From assembly GCA_022616655.1 (NCBI GenBank), contig JAKEEJ010000015.1:1-10685 (forward strand): a stretch of DNA of 10,685 nt. The letters are read 5' to 3'. Made by a program: the position numbers and the translations under genes. Under the pieces are notes generated by a model. That model searched no databases and was not told the origin of the DNA. It saw only the letters and a list, made by a program, of their open reading frames with translations. Each line of letters opens with the position of its first letter. The first letter of the stretch is position 1. Below are positions 6,821 through 10,685 of the stretch, piece after piece. Source of the stretch: Nevskiales bacterium. Its GTDB lineage: Bacteria > Pseudomonadota > Gammaproteobacteria > Nevskiales > Nevskiaceae.

Positions 6821-7246
6821 ATGCAAATCCAGCCCTACCTGTTTTTCGAAGGGCGCTGCGAAGAGGCGCTGGCGTTCTACACGAAGGCCATTGATGCGGA
6901 AGTGACCCGGCTCATGCACTACCGGGAAAGCCCGATCCCGACGGAGCCCGGTCATCCGCCGCCGGGGAACGAAAGCAAAGTCATGCATGCGCATGTGCGC
7001 ATCGGCGACGCCGAGTTCATGGCCTCGGACGGGCTGTGCACGGGCAAGCCGAGTTTCAAGGGGTTTTCGCTTTCGCTCGCGCTGCCGGACGCCGCGCAGG
7101 CCAACCGCACCTTCGCCGCCCTGGCCGAGGGCGGCAGAGTGGACATGCCGCTGGCCAAAACGTTCTGGTCGCCGTGCTTCGGCATGGTGACCGACCGATT
7201 CGGTGTGCAGTGGATGATCACCCTCGTTCCCCGTCGTGAAGAATGA
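6821..7246 (+). CDS. PhnB-like VOC (glyoxalase/bleomycin-resistance fold) protein
   Basis: A 141-aa cytoplasmic protein of the vicinal-oxygen-chelate superfamily, PhnB-like subgroup (E. coli PhnB is 147 aa). It opens with IQPYLFFEGRCEEALAFYTKA, then has the VMHAHVRIGDAEFMASDG strand-turn and ends with the FWSPCFGMVTDRFGVQWMI motif. These three blocks define the subgroup. Members usually form dimers with the active site between paired beta-alpha-beta-beta-beta units; the substrate of this subgroup is not known, and the old label of 3-demethylubiquinone methyltransferase is not supported by chemistry visible here. The start is fixed by AGGAGAG just upstream. The gene lies 45 nt before the DUF1428 gene on the same strand, and the two are probably one transcript. 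Metal ligands cannot be assigned with confidence from sequence alone. Confidence 0.9.
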   Translation: MQIQPYLFFEGRCEEALAFYTKAIDAEVTRLMHYRESPIPTEPGHPPPGNESKVMHAHVRIGDAEFMASDGLCTGKPSFKGFSLSLALPDAAQANRTFAALAEGGRVDMPLAKTFWSPCFGMVTDRFGVQWMITLVPRREE

Positions 7247-7279
7247 CACGAGCGCGCAAAAATTCCTTCACCCCCGTTC

Positions 7280-7286
7280 AAGGAGG
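7280..7286 (+). promoter_or_regulatory. Strong ribosome-binding site of the DUF1428 gene
   Basis: AAGGAGG, a full anti-Shine-Dalgarno match, stands 5 nt before ATG 7292. It is the strongest such site in the window; most neighbours have weak sites or depend on overlap coupling. High translation of this small protein can be expected. Confidence 0.9.
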
Positions 7287-7291
7287 TTCCC

Positions 7292-7654
7292 ATGACTCGT
7301 TATGTGGATGGTTTTGTGGTTCCAGTTCCGAAGAAGAAGCTTGCGGAGTACCGTCGCATCGCCACCCTCGCCGGCAGGGTCTGGCGTGAACACGGCGCGC
7401 TCGAATACATCGAATGCGTGGCCGACGATGTGAAGCCCGGAAAATGGACGTCGTTCCCGCAGAGCGTCAAGCTCAGGTCCGGCGAAACCGTGGTGTTCTC
7501 CTACATCGTTTACCGGTCGCGTGGGCAGCGCGATCGCATCAACGCGAAGGCGATGAAGGATCCGCGGCTGGCGAAGATGATGGATCCGAAGGCGATGCCG
7601 TTCGACGGCAAGCGCATGTTCTGGGGCGGCTTCAGAACGATCGTTTCGCTCTGA
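7292..7654 (+). CDS. DUF1428 (YbaA-like) protein
   Basis: A 120-aa protein of the DUF1428 family, which includes E. coli YbaA. Function is unknown; the fold resembles dimeric alpha/beta ferredoxin-like barrels. Family hallmarks are MTRYVDGFVVPVPKKKLAEY at the N-terminus, the EHGALEYIECVADDVKPGK segment, VVFSYIVYRSR, and the C-terminal MPFDGKRMFWGGF. No signal peptide or membrane segment is seen. The start is set by a strong AAGGAGG site. The gene follows the PhnB-like gene with a 45-nt gap; families of this size and type (VOC, DUF1428, DCC/YCII-like) often occur together, so a shared small-molecule or stress role is possible but unproven. It converges with ettA across about 100 nt. Confidence 0.92.
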   Translation: MTRYVDGFVVPVPKKKLAEYRRIATLAGRVWREHGALEYIECVADDVKPGKWTSFPQSVKLRSGETVVFSYIVYRSRGQRDRINAKAMKDPRLAKMMDPKAMPFDGKRMFWGGFRTIVSL

Positions 7655-7709
7655 GTGGTTGCACGAGAAGGCACGGTAGGCCCCAGTCGGGTTCCTGCCA
7701 GATTCCTGG

Positions 7710-7734
7710 AAAAATCCTGCGCTGCGCTCAGGAT
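7710..7734 (-). terminator. Intrinsic terminator downstream of ettA
   Basis: On the minus strand the arms ATCCTG and CAGGAT (hairpin 7734-7714) close on inner G-C pairs around a GCA loop with one A/G mismatch. A run of U directly follows (7714-7710). This is a standard rho-independent terminator, placed 22 nt after the ettA stop. Its core, CATCCTGAGCGCAGCGCAGG, resembles a repeat-like hairpin seen in many environmental bacteria. Confidence 0.8.
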
Positions 7735-7764
7735 GGCTTGAAACTGCGTAGCGGTTTCAAGCCA
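7734..7764. repeat. Long near-perfect hairpin containing the ettA stop codon
   Basis: Perfect 11-nt arms TGGCTTGAAAC (7734-7744) and GTTTCAAGCCA (7754-7764) are extended inward by a wobble pair and two G-C pairs around a GTA loop. The ettA stop codon (7759-7757) is inside the stem. It has no U-run itself but directly abuts the terminator hairpin at 7714-7734, sharing base 7734. Confidence 0.8.
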
Positions 7765-9421
7765 GCTTCTTGTGCCGTGCGCGGCGGTTGACGCCGGGTT
7801 CGGCGCCGGTGCGGCGGCGGAAGTCGTCCTCGTATTCGCGGTAGTTGCCTTCGTGCCACACCACGTCGCCCGAGTCCTCGAAGGCCAGGATATGGGTGGC
7901 AACGCGGTCCAGAAACCAGCGGTCGTGTGAAATCACCAGCGCACAGCCGGGGAAACCCAGCAGCGCCGCTTCGAGCGCGCGCAGCGTTTCCACGTCGAGG
8001 TCGTTGGTCGGTTCGTCCAGCAACAAGACGTTACCGCCCTTGAGCAGCAGCTTGGCCAGGTGCACGCGGTTGCGTTCGCCGCCGGACAGTTCCTTGACGC
8101 GCTTCTGCTGAATTTCGCCCTTGAAGTTGAAGCGGCCGAGGTAGGCGCGCGCCGGCATTTCGTAAGACCCGGCGCGGATGATGTCGTTGCCGCCGGAGAC
8201 TTCCTGGTACACGGTGTTGTCGCCGTTGAGCGTGTCGCGGCCCTGGTTCACGTAGGCGAACTTGACCGTTTCGCCAATCTTGATCTGACCCGCATCCGGT
8301 TTTTCCTCGCCCGTGAGCAGGCGGAACAGCGTGGTCTTACCCATGCCGTTGGAGCCAATGATCCCGACAATGGCGCCGCGCGGCACGCGGAAGTTCAAGC
8401 CCTCGTACAACGTGCGACCGTTGTAGCTTTTCTTCAGGTCCTGGACTTCAATCACAACGTCGCCGAGTCGCGGTCCGGGCGGGATGTAGATTTCCTGGGT
8501 TTCGGCGCGCTTCTGAAATTCCTGCGAGGCCAGTTCCTCGAAGGCCTGCACGCGCGCCTTGCTTTTGGCCTGCCGGCCTTTGGGATTTTTGCGCACCCAC
8601 TCCAGCTCTTCCTTCATCGCCTTGGTGTGTGCATCCTCGACCTTCTGTTCCTGTTCGAGGCGCTTTTCTTTCTGCTCCAGCCAGCTCGAGTAATTGCCCT
8701 GCCAGGGGATGCCGGTGCCGCGGTCCAGTTCCAGAATCCAGCCGGCGACGTTGTCGAGAAAGTACCGGTCGTGCGTGACGGCGATGATCGTGCCCGGGAA
8801 ATCGTTGAGGTACTTCTCCAGCCAGGCCACCGATTCGGCGTCCAGGTGATTGGTCGGTTCGTCCAGCAGCAGCAGGTCGGGCTTGGACAGCAGCAGGCGG
8901 CACAGCGCCACGCGGCGGCGCTCGCCGCCGGACAGGCGGGAAATTTCTGCGTCCCACGGCGGCAGGTTCAGGGCTTCCGCGGCCTTGTCCAGGATCACGT
9001 CCACGTTCTCGGCGCCGCTCGCGGCGATCTTGGCCTCGAGATCGGCCTGTTGGGCCGCGAGCTTGTCAAAGTCCGCACCGTCTTCGCCGTACGCGGCGTA
9101 CACTTTTTCCAGTTCGGCCTTGAGCTGCAGCACCTCGCCCAGCGCGTCCTCCACGTTCTGGCGCACGCTCTTCTGCGGATCGAGCTGCGGTTCCTGCGGC
9201 AGGTAGCCGATCTTGAGGCCCGGCATGGGCCGCGCCTCGCCCTGGATGTCCTGGTCCACGCCGGCCATGATTCTGAGCAGCGTGGACTTGCCGGCGCCGT
9301 TGTACCCCAGCACGCCGATCTTGGCGCCGGGGAAGAAGCTCAGGGAGATGTCGCGCAGGATTTCTTTCTTGGGCGGCACGATCTTGCCGCAGCGGATCAT
9401 CGTGTAAACGTACTGGCTCAT
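7757..9421 (-). CDS. ettA: Energy-dependent translational throttle protein EttA (ABC-F ATPase)
   Basis: ABC-F protein that binds the ribosomal E site and gates the first elongation steps according to the ATP/ADP ratio. The product is 554 aa (E. coli 555) and co-linear with E. coli EttA throughout. NBD1: Walker A GYNGAGKST (39-47), signature LSGGERRRVAL, Walker B LLLLDEPTNHLD. The linker or tRNA-interaction region has the EttA-type run EKELEWVR-like (here KEELEWVRKNPKGRQAKSKA). NBD2: Walker A G356-S-N-G-M-G-K-T-T364, a variant of the usual GPNGAGKST that keeps GKT; signature LSGGERNRVHL; Walker B VLLLDEPTNDLD. There are no membrane segments, which separates it from transporters. The start MSQYVYTMIR is the family N-terminus, with a modest AGGT site 6 nt upstream. 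The gene lies 45 nt after nth on the same strand, so it may be the last gene of the metG-nth run; a strong terminator follows. Confidence 0.97.
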   Translation of the reverse strand: MSQYVYTMIRCGKIVPPKKEILRDISLSFFPGAKIGVLGYNGAGKSTLLRIMAGVDQDIQGEARPMPGLKIGYLPQEPQLDPQKSVRQNVEDALGEVLQLKAELEKVYAAYGEDGADFDKLAAQQADLEAKIAASGAENVDVILDKAAEALNLPPWDAEISRLSGGERRRVALCRLLLSKPDLLLLDEPTNHLDAESVAWLEKYLNDFPGTIIAVTHDRYFLDNVAGWILELDRGTGIPWQGNYSSWLEQKEKRLEQEQKVEDAHTKAMKEELEWVRKNPKGRQAKSKARVQAFEELASQEFQKRAETQEIYIPPGPRLGDVVIEVQDLKKSYNGRTLYEGLNFRVPRGAIVGIIGSNGMGKTTLFRLLTGEEKPDAGQIKIGETVKFAYVNQGRDTLNGDNTVYQEVSGGNDIIRAGSYEMPARAYLGRFNFKGEIQQKRVKELSGGERNRVHLAKLLLKGGNVLLLDEPTNDLDVETLRALEAALLGFPGCALVISHDRWFLDRVATHILAFEDSGDVVWHEGNYREYEDDFRRRTGAEPGVNRRARHKKLA

Positions 9422-9466
9422 CGTCGGACCTGGCTTTTACCGACGGCGATTATCGGGGAAGCCTCG

Positions 9467-10105
9467 TCAAATCGCTATCGTCTTGCGCGGGTAGTCGCAC
9501 AGGTCGCGGATGACACAGCGCGGGCAGTCCGGTTTACGGGCCTTGCAGACGTAGCGGCCGTGCAGAATCAGCCAGTGGTGGGCGTCGCGCCGGTACTCGT
9601 CTGGCGTGGATTTCACCAGCCGGTCCTCGACCGCTCGCGGAGTCCTGCCGGGCGCCAGGCCGGTGCGGTTGGCCACCCGGAAAATATGCGTGTCCACGGC
9701 GATGGTCGGTTCGCCGAAGGCGGTGTTGAGTACCACGTTGGCGGTTTTGCGCCCAACGCCGGGCAGGGCTTCCAGCGCCGCGCGCGTCCGCGGCACCTGC
9801 CCGTGGTGGTGCTCAAGCAGTTGCCACGACAGAGCGATGAGGTTCCGGGCCTTGGTGTTGAACAGGCCGATGGTTTTTATATACGGCTTCAGGCCGCGTT
9901 CGCCGAGCTTGAGGAAGGCCTGCGGCGTGCGGGCGGCCGGAAACAGCTTCGCGGTGGCTTTGTTGACACTCAGGTCGGTGGCTTGCGCCGACAACACGAC
10001 CGACACCAGCAGCTCGAAGGGTGTCCGGTATTTCAGCTCGGTGGTGGGATTGGGATTCGCGGCCTGGAGCCGGGCGTACAGCGCGTGCCGTTTCGCATTA
10101 TTCAT
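9467..10105 (-). CDS. nth: Endonuclease III (DNA glycosylase/AP lyase)
   Basis: Base-excision-repair enzyme that removes oxidised pyrimidines and cleaves abasic sites. The product is 212 aa (E. coli 211). The catalytic residues fall at E. coli positions: K120 in the helix-hairpin-helix [12 protein letters not shown] and D138 in VDTHIFRV. The [4Fe-4S] ligands are C187, C194, C197 and C203 with C-x6-C-x2-C-x5-C spacing. LSAQATD and [10 protein letters not shown] are also intact. The frame is open 71 codons further upstream, but that part is the shadow of the ferredoxin gene; MNNAKR at ATG 10105 matches the family N-terminus. The start overlaps the ferredoxin stop by 8 nt with no clear Shine-Dalgarno site, so translation is probably coupled. 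In E. coli, nth is the last gene of the rsx operon; here only an RsxB-like gene accompanies it. Confidence 0.98.
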   Translation of the reverse strand: MNNAKRHALYARLQAANPNPTTELKYRTPFELLVSVVLSAQATDLSVNKATAKLFPAARTPQAFLKLGERGLKPYIKTIGLFNTKARNLIALSWQLLEHHHGQVPRTRAALEALPGVGRKTANVVLNTAFGEPTIAVDTHIFRVANRTGLAPGRTPRAVEDRLVKSTPDEYRRDAHHWLILHGRYVCKARKPDCPRCVIRDLCDYPRKTIAI

Positions 10106-10439
10106 GCTGTTGGCGCAGCGCTTCGCGTTGCCGCCGCCGGCGGTCCGCCTCGGCGAGCCGTTCGCGTTCCAGCCGTGACCGGCGCGCACGGGTGCGTTTG
10201 CGCCAGCGCGCGGCCAGCGCGGCGGGCGTTGCAGTTTCGTTGCGGCGTGGCCGCATGGCAATGCAGTCGGTGGGGCAGACCGGCACGCACTTCTCGCAGC
10301 CGGTGCAGTCGGCCGCAATGACGGTGTGCATCCGCTGCGGCGCGCCGAGAATGGCGTCCGTGGGGCAGACCTTCAGGCACAGCGCGCAGCCGATGCAGTT
10401 CGGCTCGTCAATGAAGGCGACCGGCGGCAGCCTGGCCAT
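10098..10439 (-). CDS. Short RnfB/RsxB-like two-cluster ferredoxin
   Basis: A 113-aa protein with two [4Fe-4S] motifs: C15-x2-C18-x2-C21-x3-C25-P and C45-x2-C48-x2-C51-x3-C55-P, in a [20 protein letters not shown] and [15 protein letters not shown] context typical of the ferredoxin part of RnfB/RsxB. E. coli RsxB (192 aa) also has an N-terminal membrane helix and a further cysteine cluster domain; both are absent here. A basic tail (about 63-113) holds roughly 18 Arg in 51 residues and probably forms a helix. The start ATG 10439 is only two codons after the in-frame metG stop, with no clear ribosome-binding site, so re-initiation is likely. The stop overlaps nth by 8 nt. It is presumably a soluble electron carrier. 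One possibility is a role near Rsx-type reduction or with Nth; that is inference from context. An extra Cys (C59) follows the second motif. Confidence 0.85.
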   Translation of the reverse strand: MARLPPVAFIDEPNCIGCALCLKVCPTDAILGAPQRMHTVIAADCTGCEKCVPVCPTDCIAMRPRRNETATPAALAARWRKRTRARRSRLERERLAEADRRRRQREALRQQHE

Positions 10440-10442
10440 CGC

Positions 10443-10685
10443 TCAGCGCACTCGCATCCCCGGTTCGGCACCGGTGTCGGGCGACAGCAGGAACGGCTTG
10501 CCGTCACCGTGGCTCGCGGCCAGCACCATGCCTTCGGACAGCCCGAAGCGCATCTTGCGCGGCGCGAGATTGGCCACGACCACCGTCAATCGGCCGATCA
10601 GGGTTTCGGGCGCGTACTGCGATTTGATGCCGGCGAACACGGTGCGCCGGCCCGGCTCGCCGACGTCGAGCGTGAGTTTGAGCAG
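10443..10685 (-). CDS. metG: Methionyl-tRNA synthetase, C-terminal part (runs off right edge)
   Basis: Only the last 80 residues are visible. They form the C-terminal tRNA-binding OB-fold (Trbp111-like) appended to bacterial MetG, which charges tRNA-Met with methionine and serves both initiation and elongation. The diagnostic stretch is [20 protein letters not shown], followed by [20 protein letters not shown] and GAEPGMRVR at the end, very close to gammaproteobacterial MetG. The preceding [20 protein letters not shown] also fits. A stand-alone CsaA or Trbp111 protein cannot be excluded from the fragment alone, but the sequence is closer to MetG. The TGA stop is followed after one codon by the ATG of the ferredoxin gene in the same frame, so the genes are surely co-transcribed. 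Confidence 0.92.
   Translation of the reverse strand: MLKLTLDVGEPGRRTVFAGIKSQYAPETLIGRLTVVVANLAPRKMRFGLSEGMVLAASHGDGKPFLLSPDTGAEPGMRVR

Noticed and set aside
10106..10318. A 71-codon N-terminal extension of nth
   Set aside because: The extension lies wholly within the ferredoxin gene in another frame; the conserved Nth N-terminus begins at 10105.
8060..10321. A 753-codon open frame on the plus strand opposite ettA and nth
   Set aside because: It is antisense to two well-conserved genes. Its product is a low-complexity mix typical of a GC-rich shadow frame, with no family motifs.

Overview
This is an ordinary, gene-dense chromosomal segment of a GC-rich Gammaproteobacterium. The support is protein resemblance to E. 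coli counterparts throughout: endonuclease III and thymidylate synthase keep the E. coli numbering of key residues, EttA is full length, and the lgt-thyA and metG...nth arrangements are gammaproteobacterial. I cannot name a genus. I see no phage, transposase, CRISPR array, tRNA or rRNA.

Layout. The left edge holds the N-terminal part of nuoA (minus strand), divergent from rlmI (plus). After an inverted-repeat element come lgt and thyA, overlapping by 4 nt. The carbonic anhydrase gene can lies on the minus strand, convergent with thyA and divergent from folA. folA overlaps by 4 nt a gene for a small Omp85/BamA-like outer-membrane protein with one POTRA domain. A minus-strand DUF815 AAA+ ATPase gene converges with it. 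A PhnB-like VOC protein and a DUF1428 (YbaA-like) protein follow on the plus strand. The right third is a minus-strand run, metG (partial) > short RnfB/RsxB-like ferredoxin > nth > ettA, that ends in a strong intrinsic terminator.

How they work together. ThyA converts dUMP to dTMP and produces dihydrofolate, which FolA recycles. Lgt and the Omp85-like protein both serve the envelope. RlmI, MetG and EttA serve translation. Nth repairs oxidised pyrimidines and, as in the E. coli rsx-nth arrangement, sits next to an Rsx/Rnf-type ferredoxin. NuoA belongs to respiratory complex I.

The less ordinary signals are small. The most interesting is four tandem G-rich heptamers, also a G-quadruplex motif, inside the signal-peptide codons of the Omp85-like gene; this is a candidate frame-switching tract. 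Others are a shortened Arg-tailed RnfB-like ferredoxin that follows the metG stop codon in frame, several dispersed-repeat-like inverted repeats (1528-1606, 2428-2448), and a double hairpin that begins inside the ettA stop codon. I found no convincing new multi-gene system.
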